DNA of 64,000 bases from Pseudomaricurvus sp033283175 (GCA_033283175.1 JAWMQM010000002.1:558001-622000); one strand, 5' to 3'. Numbered from the stretch's first letter, positions 40,066 through 49,266 are shown. Program-made: numbers and translations. The notes: generated from the sequence alone by a model not told the origin.

Positions 40066-41150
40066 CCCAGGACACCAGCTCCGCGCCCATCACCATGGTC
40101 GCCCCCCACACCCATGACCGCTCCTCGGTGGAGCGCATCATGCTGCAGGTGTGTCTGGCCCTGACACCGGCGACTTTGTTTGGCCTGTGGCAGTTCGGCT
40201 GGCCGGCGGCAATGTTGTGGCTGCTAACCTGCGCCAGTGCCGTTGCCACTGAAGTGCTCTGCCTGTGGCTGCGCCGCAAGCCCCTGCACCACTCCGTAGA
40301 CCTCTCTGCCCTGCTTACCGGCTGGCTACTGGCACTCTCCCTGCCACCCTGGGCGCCATGGTGGATCGGCGTTGGCGGCTCTTTTTTTGCCATTGCGGTG
40401 GGCAAGCACCTCTACGGCGGCATTGGCCAGAATATCTTTAACCCTGCCATGCTGGCCCGTATCGCCCTGCTGGTCTCCTTCCCCGTACAGATGACCACCT
40501 GGCCGTTGGCCGGGCAACACTCGCCGGACTTTATCACCTCGCTGGGCATTATCTTCCAGGGAGCGCCGATGCCGGATGGCACCACCGGCGCCACCATCCT
40601 TGGCGAGCTGAAAACGGCCTACAGCGGTGACGCCACTGTCACCAGCATTACCGACGCCCACTTCTCCTGGCTGGATGCGGGGCTGGGTTTCACCGCCGGC
40701 AGTCTCGGTGAAACCTCTGCCCTGCTGATCCTGGCCGGTGGTATCTGGTTACTGGCGCTGCGAATTATCAGCTGGCACATCCCGGTCGCCATGCTGCTGT
40801 CGCTGCTGCTGATCTCTGCCTTGTTTAACGCCGTTGACCCGGGACGTTACGCCGGGCCCATGGTGCACCTGCTTAGCGGCGGCACCTTGCTGGGAGCCTT
40901 TTTTATCGCTACCGACTATGTCACTTCACCCTCCTCCAACAGCGGCCGTCTCTGGTTTGGCGCCTGCTGCGGGGTGCTGGTGTTTGCCATCCGCAGCTGG
41001 GGCGGATTCCCCGAAGGCGTGGGTTTCGCCGTTCTGTTTATGAATGCCCTCACCCCACTGCTGGATCGCTACTGCAAACCGCGGGCGTATGGCCGCAACG
41101 TGGCGGGCAAGGCGCTGAAGGTGCGCAACACTACACGACGCATCAAGTGA
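40062..41150 (+). CDS. rnfD: RnfD, membrane subunit with covalent FMN
   Basis: A 362-residue inner-membrane protein of the NqrB/RnfD family with about 9-10 helices. The DGTTGATIL segment carries the threonine that takes covalent FMN. GKHLYGGIGQNIFNPAM and SGGTLLGAFFIATDYVTSP are conserved family segments. It overlaps rnfC by 4 bp (ATGA), and rnfG follows after 38 bp. Confidence 0.95.
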   Translation: MTQDTSSAPITMVAPHTHDRSSVERIMLQVCLALTPATLFGLWQFGWPAAMLWLLTCASAVATEVLCLWLRRKPLHHSVDLSALLTGWLLALSLPPWAPWWIGVGGSFFAIAVGKHLYGGIGQNIFNPAMLARIALLVSFPVQMTTWPLAGQHSPDFITSLGIIFQGAPMPDGTTGATILGELKTAYSGDATVTSITDAHFSWLDAGLGFTAGSLGETSALLILAGGIWLLALRIISWHIPVAMLLSLLLISALFNAVDPGRYAGPMVHLLSGGTLLGAFFIATDYVTSPSSNSGRLWFGACCGVLVFAIRSWGGFPEGVGFAVLFMNALTPLLDRYCKPRAYGRNVAGKALKVRNTTRRIK

Positions 41151-41188
41151 TATGCGTCCCTGAATTCTGAAGGCAAAAGGGTTTTGAG

Positions 41189-41911
41189 ATGGCAACAGTA
41201 GCAAGTCCCAGTTACCGCCAGCGGGTCAGTTATCACGCCGGACTGCTGGCGGGCATCTGCTGCATGGTGAGTATGTTGCTGCTCATCGGCAATATGGAGA
41301 GCGAGGAAATCATCAGTGATCACCTGGAAGCGGATAAGCAATTCCTGCTGGGTCAGGTGTTACCCGCCGCGCTCTACGACAATGCCCCACTCCGCGAGAT
41401 CGAAGTGCTGGACAACATCAATGGCTTCACCAAACCGGTGGAGATCGCACCCGCCACGCTGGCCGGACAACTTAGCGGCGTGGTGCTGCAAAGCAGTGTC
41501 GGCGGCTGGGGTGACAATATTCAATTCATCATTGCCGCCGACAAACGGGGCAACATTACCGGTGTGCGGGTGATCTCCCATAAAGAAACCCCCGGGCTGG
41601 CCGACGGTATCGAGCTGGACAAGAGTGACTGGATCACCCGCTTCAACGGTCACTCGCTGCAATCCCTCACCCCCTCCCAGTGGGCGGTAAAGAAAGATGG
41701 CGGTGAATTTGACCAGTTTACCGGCGCCACTATTACCCCCCGGGCCATGGTCAACGGCGTGCACCGCGCCCTGGAAGTGATGACTGAATGGCAGCAGCAA
41801 CAGCTGGCCAGCCAGGCAACACAGACCGGGGACAAACAGCTGGCACAGCCCTCCACACCGGCAGCCGCCATACCCGCTGCCGAGCAACCCCAGCAAGGAG
41901 TAACCCCATGA
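41189..41911 (+). CDS. rnfG: RnfG, FMN-carrying subunit
   Basis: A 240-residue protein with one N-terminal transmembrane helix and an FMN-binding domain. The TGATITPRAM motif provides the threonine for covalent FMN on the periplasmic side, and SHKETPGLAD is conserved. The C terminus is a low-complexity Gln/Ala/Pro tail (TQTGDKQLAQPSTPAAAIPA), longer than usual. The AAGG site is close to the ATG; it overlaps rnfE by 4 bp. Confidence 0.95.
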   Translation: MATVASPSYRQRVSYHAGLLAGICCMVSMLLLIGNMESEEIISDHLEADKQFLLGQVLPAALYDNAPLREIEVLDNINGFTKPVEIAPATLAGQLSGVVLQSSVGGWGDNIQFIIAADKRGNITGVRVISHKETPGLADGIELDKSDWITRFNGHSLQSLTPSQWAVKKDGGEFDQFTGATITPRAMVNGVHRALEVMTEWQQQQLASQATQTGDKQLAQPSTPAAAIPAAEQPQQGVTP

Positions 41912-42582
41912 GTCAGAGTTACCGACAGATATTTGGCGATGGTCTCTGGAACAACAACGTCGCCATGGGACAGATGCTGGCGCTCTGCCCGCTGTTGGCG
42001 GTGACCACCACCGCCACCAACGGTCTCGGTATGGGGCTGGCATCCATGGTAGTGCTGCTGTTGACCAACGTCATCATCTCATCGCTTCGCGGCATCATTA
42101 CTCCCCAGGTGCGCATTCCCGTGCTGATCGTATTGATTGCCACGGTGGTGACACTGGTGGATATGGCCATCAACGCCCTGTTGCATCCGCTCTATAAGGT
42201 GCTGGGGTTGTTCATCGCCCTGATCGTGACCAACTGCGCCATCCTCGGGCGGGCCGAGAGCTTTGCCGCCAAGAACGGCGTGCGCCTTGCGGCGGCCGAC
42301 GCACTGGCCATGGGGCTGGGCTTTACCTGGGTGTTGATCGTGATCGGCGGTATCCGCGAGATCCTCGGCAGTGGCACCCTCTTCTCCCACGCCTCACTGC
42401 TGTTGGGCGATTCGTTTGCGTGGCTGGAGATTACGGTTATCCCCAACTACTCGGGCATCCTGCTGTCGGTGCTGCCACCCGGCGCTTTTATCGCCCTGGG
42501 CCTGCTGATCGCATTCAAGCGGGTGGTGGATCGGCGCCTCAAATCCGGCGGCACCCAACAGCTGGTTGTACCCACCCTGTAA
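41908..42582 (+). CDS. rnfE: RnfE, membrane subunit
   Basis: A 224-residue membrane protein paralogous to RnfA, six helices, with LWNNNVAMGQMLALCPLLAVT and IVTNCAILGRAESFA as the inverted-repeat signatures. The ATG at 41908 overlaps the rnfG stop (ATGA), and AAGGAG is 7-9 bases upstream, so the long upstream frame from 41788 is a shadow. Confidence 0.95.
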   Translation: MSQSYRQIFGDGLWNNNVAMGQMLALCPLLAVTTTATNGLGMGLASMVVLLLTNVIISSLRGIITPQVRIPVLIVLIATVVTLVDMAINALLHPLYKVLGLFIALIVTNCAILGRAESFAAKNGVRLAAADALAMGLGFTWVLIVIGGIREILGSGTLFSHASLLLGDSFAWLEITVIPNYSGILLSVLPPGAFIALGLLIAFKRVVDRRLKSGGTQQLVVPTL

Positions 42583-42602
42583 TCTGACAAGGAGACAATA
42601 AC

Positions 42603-42869
42603 GTGAAAGTCAGCGTTGCCTACGCCGGCCCCCTGCACCAATCCTGGGTCGAACTGGAAGCCGAAAATGACGCGACCATCGAACAGGTGATTCAGTGCAG
42701 CGGCTTGCTGGAAAAATTCCCGGAGATCGACCTCGGGGAGAACAAGGTGGGTGTCTATGGCAAGGTTACTCCGCTCTCGGCTTCACTCCAGGATGGCGAC
42801 CGGGTGGAAATTTATCGTCGTATCACCCGGGTTCTGGATGAAGATGACGACGATGATGATGACGATTGA
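42603..42869 (+). CDS. rnfH: RnfH, small accessory protein with poly-Asp tail
   Basis: An 88-residue beta-grasp protein: VSVAYAGPLHQSWVELEAENDATIEQVIQ, ending DGDRVEIYRRI, is the RnfH/UPF0125 pattern. GTG start with AAGGAG upstream. The end is a run of about ten acidic residues, mostly Asp, coded by a (GAT/GAC) run at 42840-42866. RnfH is present in nif-type rnf operons; its role is unclear. Last gene of the operon; a terminator follows at 42960. Confidence 0.88.
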   Translation: MKVSVAYAGPLHQSWVELEAENDATIEQVIQCSGLLEKFPEIDLGENKVGVYGKVTPLSASLQDGDRVEIYRRITRVLDEDDDDDDDD

Positions 42870-42959
42870 GTGTCGTTGCTGACACATAATTCCCTGCACC
42901 GCTCATTTTCTGAATTAGTGCTTGCCGCCAACAAAGCTGATCACCTATAGTGTCGCTTC

Positions 42960-42991
42960 CGCCGCAGCAACCTGTGGCGTTTTTATTTTTC
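42960..42991 (+). terminator. Terminator of the rnf operon
   Basis: CGCCGCAG / CTGTGGCG, an 8-bp stem with one G-U pair, is followed by TTTTTATTTTT, 90 bp after rnfH. Confidence 0.85.
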
Positions 42992-43019
42992 AACATTCCA
43001 GTAAGACTGACGAAAAGCT

Positions 43020-43109
43020 ATGAACCCGGTATTCGCCGCCAACATGATTCACGCCCCGCGCCTGTGTGCCAAGCGCTGGTTTGTCTCCTGTGCGGCCGGA
43101 AAATACTGA
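43020..43109 (+). CDS. Possible 29-residue leader peptide upstream of the EamA permease
   Basis: A short frame beginning MNPVFAANMIHAPRLCAKRW and ending AAGKY, between the rnf terminator and a second terminator. There is no strong ribosome site; the nearest purine run is GACGAAAAGCT. It may be a leader peptide of an attenuator or part of a small RNA. It is listed because it is bracketed precisely by two terminators; it may not be translated. Confidence 0.3.
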   Translation: MNPVFAANMIHAPRLCAKRWFVSCAAGKY

Positions 43110-43130
43110 GTTATTACACTGAATTTTCCA

Positions 43131-43162
43131 AAGGCCGCAGACATTTATCTGCGGCCTTTTTC
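43131..43162 (+). terminator. Strong terminator/attenuator before the EamA gene
   Basis: AAAGGCCGCAGA / TCTGCGGCCTTT with a short loop is followed by further T residues. It lies 54 bp upstream of the EamA start and cannot serve rnf, which has its own terminator at 42960. It could end a small transcript from 42990-43130 or act as an attenuator. Confidence 0.75.
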
Positions 43163-43215
43163 GTTTCAGGGCGCCGATAAATTCCTCGACTTTGGATCAA
43201 CCTGAGGATTCTCAC

Positions 43216-44148
43216 ATGTTGGTGCGCTTGGCCTACCTGGTGGTCATTATGATCTGGGCCACCACCCCACTTGCCATCAAGCTTGGCAGCGAAACACTGG
43301 CCCCGGTTGCCGGATTAACCCTGCGTATGGCGCTGGCCCTCGCGGTGGGCTGCGTGGTGTCCACCATTTGTGGCTTCACCAGCCTGGCTCTGCGTCGCAA
43401 CTGGAAACTCTACTTCGCTGCCTCCATCAGTATCTTTCCCAATATGATACTGGTGTACCAGGCGGCGCAGTACCTGCCCTCAGGCTTGATTTCGCTGATG
43501 TTTGGCCTGACGCCGTTTTTTACGGCGGTACTGGCCAGACCCATCCTGGGTGAGGATCTGTTGCAACCCCGCAAGCTGCTGGCGATTGGTATGGCAGTAG
43601 TGGGCCTGGGGATTATCCTGCAGGACAATGTGCTGATTGCCTCGGAAGGAGCCGTATTCGGCTTTGGGCTGATGCTGCTTTCCAATGTGCTGTTTTCCGG
43701 CAGCGCCCTGTGGGTAAAAAAGCTGAACGCGACCATCACTGTGACACCGTTCGAACAGTCGCTGGGGGCCATGGCCTTTTCCCTGCCCGGTCTGCTGCTG
43801 TTCTGGGTCTATGGCACAGGCATCGAGCCACTGACGTTTAGCGCCACCTCATTGGGATCCCTGCTCTATCTGGCGCTGGTTGCGTCGTTGGTTGGCTTTG
43901 CGGCTTATTACTACATCCTGCAGCACCTGTCCGTGGACACGGTGGCGCTGGTCCCGCTGATTACGCCGGTACTGGCCATCTGTATTGGCGTGATATTCCT
44001 GGGAGAAACCACTTCCTGGACGCTGTTAATTGGCAGCGCAATGGTGTTGCTGGCATTGGCGGTACATCAGGGATTGTTGTCAAAGCCTGCCCTCAAGCCT
44101 GCCCAGGGATTGGTACCACCAGCCCCTGTACCGGACGCCAAAAGTTGA
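43216..44148 (+). CDS. EamA/DMT family permease
   Basis: A 310-residue inner-membrane protein with ten transmembrane helices in two EamA repeats. The first begins LVRLAYLVVIMIWATTPLAIKLG, and the second has VALVPLITPVLAICIGVIFLGE, the typical P-x-x-x-x-x-G-x-x-x-L-G-E ending. DMT permeases export amino acids or other metabolites; the substrate is unknown. The ATG at 43216 has GAGG upstream and fits the family start; the TTG at 43192 is less likely. Confidence 0.87.
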   Translation: MLVRLAYLVVIMIWATTPLAIKLGSETLAPVAGLTLRMALALAVGCVVSTICGFTSLALRRNWKLYFAASISIFPNMILVYQAAQYLPSGLISLMFGLTPFFTAVLARPILGEDLLQPRKLLAIGMAVVGLGIILQDNVLIASEGAVFGFGLMLLSNVLFSGSALWVKKLNATITVTPFEQSLGAMAFSLPGLLLFWVYGTGIEPLTFSATSLGSLLYLALVASLVGFAAYYYILQHLSVDTVALVPLITPVLAICIGVIFLGETTSWTLLIGSAMVLLALAVHQGLLSKPALKPAQGLVPPAPVPDAKS

Positions 44149-44155
44149 CGTAAAA

Positions 44156-44188
44156 GACTACTCCCGGGTTAGTTGGGCCGGGAGTAGT
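44156..44188 (-). terminator. Stem-loop terminator between convergent genes
   Basis: ACTACTCCCGG / CCGGGAGTAGT is an 11-bp perfect stem, 8 bp after the EamA stop. On the minus strand it is followed by CTTTTA, so it best suits the cold-shock/DUF1294 gene ending at 44190. Confidence 0.7.
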
Positions 44189-44189
44189 G

Positions 44190-44918
44190 TCAATCCGGCT
44201 TTGACCAGCGAATGTAATTGCGCTCATGAGGCACCCACTCCATCAATTGACCCATGACACGCTGGCCCTGATCGGTAAGCGTCCAGCCAAATGCAGCACA
44301 GTTCACCAGTACTGTAACCCAGAAGACGGTGCGGAATGGCTGCTTGCGGGATTTGTGCCGAAGGATTCGTCGCGCCAACAACGCACCGGGCCAACCACCT
44401 GCCAGTGACCACACATGCAGGAGATCTTCCGGTGTGCGCCAACGATTTGCTCGCGCCGCAGCCTTGTCGCCGGCATAGATAAACCAGGTTACGATTGACA
44501 GGAGCAGATAACCCGCCAAAACCCACACCGGAACTTTTCCCAGGATTACCGCGGCCGCCACACAACCCAGGAACAGAAGTACAACAGCAAAAGCACTGGC
44601 TTGTGAGGTTCCTTTCTTACGACCGTTGTGCTTGCCTACAGGAGAACTGCTATTTGCCAGCCGCTTCCCCGTACCCGCATTCGCCCGCCTCCCGGAGGCT
44701 GCCGCCAGTAACGCCGATGGCATGGCTGCGGTTGCCTGCAACCTGCCTTGCTGGTCCTTAGCGGACTCAAACACCAATAGCTGTCGCACCTGCGGCCGAG
44801 CCCCCTGGCCACGAAACGCTTTGATATGCAGGAAGACTTTCTCCCCGCCCAGCAATGGCTCAATAAAGCCGAAACCTCTGTCGTCATCCCACGAGGTTAA
44901 CTTACCCTTTTGCTTCAC
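44190..44918 (-). CDS. Cold-shock domain / DUF1294 fusion membrane protein
   Basis: A 242-residue protein. Residues 1-70 are a cold-shock domain (KGKLTSWDDDRGFGFIEPLLGGEKVFLHIKAF; RNP1-like GFGFIEP and RNP2-like VFLHI). A Lys/Ser-rich linker follows, then residues 110-225 form DUF1294 with three membrane helices (FAVVLLFLGCVAAAVILG, WVLAGYLLLSIVTWFIYAGDK). This domain pair is known in proteobacteria; function unknown. It is a monocistronic gene, convergent with EamA. Confidence 0.88.
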   Translation of the reverse strand: MKQKGKLTSWDDDRGFGFIEPLLGGEKVFLHIKAFRGQGARPQVRQLLVFESAKDQQGRLQATAAMPSALLAAASGRRANAGTGKRLANSSSPVGKHNGRKKGTSQASAFAVVLLFLGCVAAAVILGKVPVWVLAGYLLLSIVTWFIYAGDKAAARANRWRTPEDLLHVWSLAGGWPGALLARRILRHKSRKQPFRTVFWVTVLVNCAAFGWTLTDQGQRVMGQLMEWVPHERNYIRWSKPD

Positions 44919-45075
44919 GCCCGATCACTCTCCACTGGCCAAACCCGGCTGCTGTCCACGGGTGCCGCTATCCGGCCAATTACGCCCATAGTAATGAGCG
45001 CTGATTCTAGTTGTTTTGCCCACCTGACAATACCGCCCTGGCGACAAAAGTGGGATAACCGAGATAACAAACCCT

Positions 45076-45394
45076 ACCCCGTCATTGCGAGGAGCGTTTT
45101 TCAGCGCCAAAAGTAGGGGCCTTAAGCCACGAAGAAATCCATGTCTGGCACCTCATCGGCTAACCCGAGCCAGACATGGATCGCCACGCTTCGCTCGCGA
45201 TGACGACGTTGTGTTCAGGGCAGTTTGCCAGAAGCGCCTTTCAGCGCCGAATGCTGGGGCCTTAAGCCAAGAAGCAATAAGGTGAGTTGCCCAAGGGCAA
45301 GAGAGGGTGACTTGGGCCATCCATGTCCGGCACTACATCGCCTAAACTGAGCAAGACATGGATCGCCACGCCGTGCTCGCGATGACGATCGAGG
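45076..45394. repeat. Two tandem MITE-like repeats with GTCATTGCGAG ends
   Basis: Copy 1 (about 45081-45205) starts GTCATTGCGAGGAGCG and ends CTCGCGATGACG, imperfect terminal inverted repeats, with an internal ATCCATGTCTGGC / GCCAGACATGGAT palindrome. Copy 2 (about 45221-45391) repeats the core (TTTCAGCGCC, GGGGCCTTAAGCCA, GAAGCAAT, ATCCATGTC, GACATGGATCGCCACGC) but has lost its left end. Relative to copy 1 it carries about 40 extra bases between GAAGCAAT and ATCCATG. No coding capacity. The rest of 44919-45438 shows no gene. Confidence 0.75.
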
Positions 45395-45438
45395 GTTTTT
45401 TCAGAGCCATAGCCACCAGACGATGGCTATGGCGTTCA

Positions 45439-47595
45439 TCAGGCCAGATCGAATCGGTCTGAATTCATCACCTTGGTCCAGGCCGCGACAAAGTCATGTA
45501 CAAACTTCTCCTTGTTGTCATCCTGGGCATAGACTTCCGCGTAGGCGCGCAGAATCGAGTTGGAGCCGAATACCAGATCCGCACGGGTCGCAGTCCACTT
45601 GACCTGATCGGTCTTCCGATCACGGATTTCGTAGAGGTTCTCCCCAGCAGGCTTCCAGGTGTAACTCATGTCGGTGAGGTTAACGAAAAAGTCATTGCTG
45701 AGGGCACCGACATTATCGGTGAACACGCCATGCTTGCTGCCGCCGTGGTTGGCGCCCAGTACCCGCATACCGCCCACCAGAACTGTCATTTCGTGCGCCG
45801 TCAGTCCCAGCAACTGGGTCTGGTCCAGCATCAGCTCTTCGGCACTTACCACATAACTCTTTTTCAGCCAGTTGCGGTAGGCATCATGCAGTGGTTCCAG
45901 CACCTCAAAGGATACCGCGTCAGTCATGGCTTCGGTGGCATCGCCCCGGCCGGGTGAGAATGGGATGGATACTGACACACCTGCCGCTTTGGCGGCCTGC
46001 TCAACACCCACATTACCGGACAGAACGATCACATCCGCCACACTGGCGCCGCTGCCAGCAGCGATGCCTTCCAGCACTGGCAACACCCGCGCCAGCCGCT
46101 CAGGTTCATTACCCTCCCAATCCTTCAGGGGGGCCAGACGGATACGGGCACCGTTGGCACCACCGCGCTTATCGGAGTCCCGGTAGGTTCTGGCGCTGTC
46201 CCAGGCAGTAGCCACCATATCACTGATACTGAGACCGCTGGTGGCAATCTTGTCTTTTACGCCCTGTACATCGTAGCCAGTGTTACCAGCCGGGGTCGGG
46301 TCTTGCCAGATAAGATCTTCCGCTGGCACGTCCGGACCAATATAACGCGCCTTCGGACCCATATCCCGGTGGGTCAATTTAAACCAGGCGCGGGCAAACA
46401 CCTCGGAGAAATAGGCCGGATCCTTGTAGAAGCGCTCGGAGATCTTGCGATATTCCGGGTCCATCTTCATGGCCATGTCGGCATCGGTCATAATCGGGTT
46501 GCGGCGGGTGGTCAGGTCTTCGGCATCAACGGGCTTGAGCTCCTCCTTCATGTCCACCGGCTCCCACTGCCAAGCGCCGGCAGGACTCTTTTTAAGCTCC
46601 CATTCGTGGTTCAGCAGCAGCTCGAAATAGCCGTTATCCCATTGGGTCGGATTGGTGGTCCAGGCACCTTCAATACCACTTGTGACTGCATCAGCGCCGA
46701 TACCACGCTTGTTTTTATTCAACCAGCCAAATCCCTGGTCTTCCAGGGCACCACCCTCGGGAGCGGGACCCAACAAGTCCGCATCACCATTACCGTGCGC
46801 CTTGCCAACAGTATGACCGCCGGCAGTCAGCGCAACCGTTTCCTCATCATTCATGGCCATGCGTTCGAAGGTCACACGAATATCCCGTGCGGTCTTCAGA
46901 GGGTCAGGATTCCCATCCACACCCTCCGGATTGACATAGATAAGCCCCATCATTACCGCTGCCAGCGGGTTTTCCAGATCGCGCTCGCCGGAATAGCGAC
47001 TGCCTTCACTACCAGTAGGCGCCAGCCACTCCTTCTCCGACCCCCAGTAGATATCCTTTTCCGGGTGCCAGATATCTTCCCGACCGAAACCGAAGCCAAA
47101 GGTTTTAAGCCCCATGGACTCATAGGCCATGGTGCCAGCGTAGGCGATAAGGTCAGCCCAGCTCAGTTTGTTGCCATACTTTTTCTTGATCGGCCACAAC
47201 AGGCGACGGGCCTTGTCCAGGTTGCCGTTATCGGGCCAGGAATTAAGAGGGGCAAAACGCTGATTGCCGGTACCGGCGCCGCCGCGTCCATCGGCCACCC
47301 GATAGGTACCCGCCGCGTGCCAGGTCATACGGATCATAAGACCGCCATAGTGGCCCCAGTCCGCCGGCCACCACTCCTGGCTGTCGGTCATTAGCGCCAA
47401 TAAATCCTTTTTCAGTGCTGCGTAGTCGAGGGACTTCACCGCTTCCCGGTAATCAAACGACTCTCCCATGGGATCGGTTTTACTATCGTGCTGATGCAGG
47501 ATGTCCAGATTAAGCGCTTTGGGCCACCAATCCATAACCGACGAAGCGGAATCGGTGATAGCACCGTGCATGACTGGGCATTTACCTTCCGACAT
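45439..47595 (-). CDS. katG: Catalase-peroxidase KatG
   Basis: A 718-residue bifunctional heme catalase-peroxidase, full length with N- and C-terminal halves. The distal catalytic triad is in MIRMTWHAAGTYR (Arg89, Trp92, His93); the cross-linking Tyr is in IYVNPEG; the proximal His is in ALTAGGHTVGKAHG. It detoxifies hydrogen peroxide in the cytoplasm, useful in an aerobic diazotroph. GGAG lies 8 bases before the ATG. It is monocistronic and ends about 45 bp from the MITE-like repeats. No clear OxyR site was identified in the upstream gap. Confidence 0.97.
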   Translation of the reverse strand: MSEGKCPVMHGAITDSASSVMDWWPKALNLDILHQHDSKTDPMGESFDYREAVKSLDYAALKKDLLALMTDSQEWWPADWGHYGGLMIRMTWHAAGTYRVADGRGGAGTGNQRFAPLNSWPDNGNLDKARRLLWPIKKKYGNKLSWADLIAYAGTMAYESMGLKTFGFGFGREDIWHPEKDIYWGSEKEWLAPTGSEGSRYSGERDLENPLAAVMMGLIYVNPEGVDGNPDPLKTARDIRVTFERMAMNDEETVALTAGGHTVGKAHGNGDADLLGPAPEGGALEDQGFGWLNKNKRGIGADAVTSGIEGAWTTNPTQWDNGYFELLLNHEWELKKSPAGAWQWEPVDMKEELKPVDAEDLTTRRNPIMTDADMAMKMDPEYRKISERFYKDPAYFSEVFARAWFKLTHRDMGPKARYIGPDVPAEDLIWQDPTPAGNTGYDVQGVKDKIATSGLSISDMVATAWDSARTYRDSDKRGGANGARIRLAPLKDWEGNEPERLARVLPVLEGIAAGSGASVADVIVLSGNVGVEQAAKAAGVSVSIPFSPGRGDATEAMTDAVSFEVLEPLHDAYRNWLKKSYVVSAEELMLDQTQLLGLTAHEMTVLVGGMRVLGANHGGSKHGVFTDNVGALSNDFFVNLTDMSYTWKPAGENLYEIRDRKTDQVKWTATRADLVFGSNSILRAYAEVYAQDDNKEKFVHDFVAAWTKVMNSDRFDLA

Positions 47596-48087
47596 TGTTG
47601 CTCTCCTTAACAGTCTTAATAAGTGGACGACAGAAATTTGGGGGTTGTTATTCCGTCGACCGGATCAGTATAGACGACGAAGACAATATGCATAATCAAT
47701 TACATTAACCAGGTTGCAAGATTGTGACTATGACAGTTTGAATAGCTGTCCGAAGGACCTGCAAGTGAGAGCAATGGTCAGGAGAAAAGTTCAGCTCGGG
47801 GAATAGCGACGGCTACAGCACTAACAGTGCACCCCTCCCCCTTTGATTAGCGGAACCCATCCGCACTGCCTCTCACCTGTGCATGTGAGACAATCACTAG
47901 TCTGGCCATAAACAAGCAACAGGCATTGCCAATACCCGGCCATTGGCGCCGTACACCCGACTAAAGTATAGGCGTAAAAACGTTCATGGCGTTTGAAATC
48001 GCGTGGCACGCCTGATAATTTTTCAGTGTCGCATGCTGAACCTCGGCAGCCCTCGATTACACAACAACAATAAAGATTGGATCAGGC
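47596..48087. other. Intergenic region between katG and a divergent hypothetical gene
   Basis: About 490 bp with no credible gene. It must hold the katG promoter and that of the 48088 gene. The 62-codon minus frame at 47821-48009 has no ribosome site or family match. Confidence 0.5.
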
Positions 48088-48573
48088 ATGACTACCTATT
48101 TGAAAACGGATAAGGGCCGCGAAGAGATCGCTCGCCCTTCGGGACAACTGACCCCCAAACAGCGCCGCGCACTTATCCTCTGCAACGGCACTATTGATTC
48201 AACGCAGCTCGCCCAGACCCTGGGCGGAACGTCAGCCTCGGAGCTGCTGGCACAATTACAGGACGACGGCTTTATCACGGTTGATTCCAAATCTGCAGAA
48301 AGCCCCTTCAATATCGGCGAAAACACTTACGCCGAGCGTTTGACAGCACTGCCCTCCCAACGCAGTGTCGCAGAGTTTGAGCAAGCCAGGAATTTCATGC
48401 TCAACACCATCGGTCATTTTCACGGCCAGTATGGCTACCTCTCACTGAAAAGCAGCATAGCCGACGCCGGTAACAGCCACGATTTACGCAATTACTTTGC
48501 ACATTGGTGTGAAAGCATGGAGAAGACCAAACAATTTCAGAAACTGCAGACTGATTTGCTGAAAATTATCTGA
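48088..48573 (+). CDS. Hypothetical protein with winged-helix-like N terminus
   Basis: A 161-residue soluble protein not assigned to a named family. Residues 20-70 (QLTPKQRRALILCNGTIDSTQLAQTL, ELLAQLQDDGFITVDS) look like a PqqD- or winged-helix-type small domain found in betaproteobacterial signalling proteins. The C-terminal half is helical (EFEQARNFMLNTIGHFHGQYGYLSL...NYFAHWCESMEKTKQFQ). It is a single gene between katG and a MarR regulator. The base composition is slightly lower in GC than the neighbours. Confidence 0.65.
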   Translation: MTTYLKTDKGREEIARPSGQLTPKQRRALILCNGTIDSTQLAQTLGGTSASELLAQLQDDGFITVDSKSAESPFNIGENTYAERLTALPSQRSVAEFEQARNFMLNTIGHFHGQYGYLSLKSSIADAGNSHDLRNYFAHWCESMEKTKQFQKLQTDLLKII

Positions 48574-48756
48574 GTCAGCCCGGAAATTTGCCTGTTTTCC
48601 ACAAGCGTGATGCTTCCTCTCCATGTGTGCTCCAACCTCTGACCGGAGCGCGATAAAGCGCTTGGGAGAGCGAGCCTGAGTTCAGTATCATAGAGCAAAC
48701 GCTGTCAGGCATTTCCCACCAGGAGCCCATAATGGCCCCGGATTCAGGTTCCACCC

Positions 48757-49266
48757 ATGCCCAAGAAACCCGTTGATCAACAACAGGCGGCCACGGCCTA
48801 CTACGCTGAGCACAATTTTGATGTCAGTTATTTCCCGGCGATCTGGCATACCTTTAAGGTGGGGCATCTGCTGACTACGGACCTGGAACGCATCTGCCGT
48901 CACCACGACATCAGCATCGCTGACTTTCACCTGCTCGGGGTACTGCAGACAGAGGGCGCTACGGACCAGCGGGCAACCGACCTCGCGCATCGCCTCAACG
49001 TCTCCAATGCGGTGCTTTCAACCCGCATACGCAAGCTGACAGAGAGAGGTTTGCTGCAACGCATCCCCAGCAGCAGTGATCGTCGAGCTTTCGTGCTTGA
49101 GCTGACCACCGCTGGTAGCGACATCGTCAATGCCGTGGACCACGACATAAATACCCAGGCGGCGTTCGTACGCTGCTTCCGTAACCTTACCGAACAAGAT
49201 CAGCAGGCTCTGGGCCGGATTATGGGCGAGCTGCACAACGAACTTGATCGCTTCTTTATGCCTTGA
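48757..49266 (+). CDS. MarR family transcriptional regulator
   Basis: A 169-residue winged-helix repressor. The HTH is ATDLAHRLNVSNAVLSTRIRKLTERGLLQRIPSSSDRRAFVLELT, with the DRR wing motif; flanking helices form the dimer. It lies upstream of a DUF1330 gene and an Old Yellow Enzyme gene on the same strand, which could be its targets; such trios often respond to electrophiles or phenolics. No operator was defined. The start at 48757 follows a poor ribosome site, so it is not certain. Confidence 0.85.
   Translation: MPKKPVDQQQAATAYYAEHNFDVSYFPAIWHTFKVGHLLTTDLERICRHHDISIADFHLLGVLQTEGATDQRATDLAHRLNVSNAVLSTRIRKLTERGLLQRIPSSSDRRAFVLELTTAGSDIVNAVDHDINTQAAFVRCFRNLTEQDQQALGRIMGELHNELDRFFMP

Noticed and set aside
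46303..47394. 363-codon plus-strand frame inside katG
   Set aside because: Antisense of a strongly conserved gene, with no start signal or recognisable motif.
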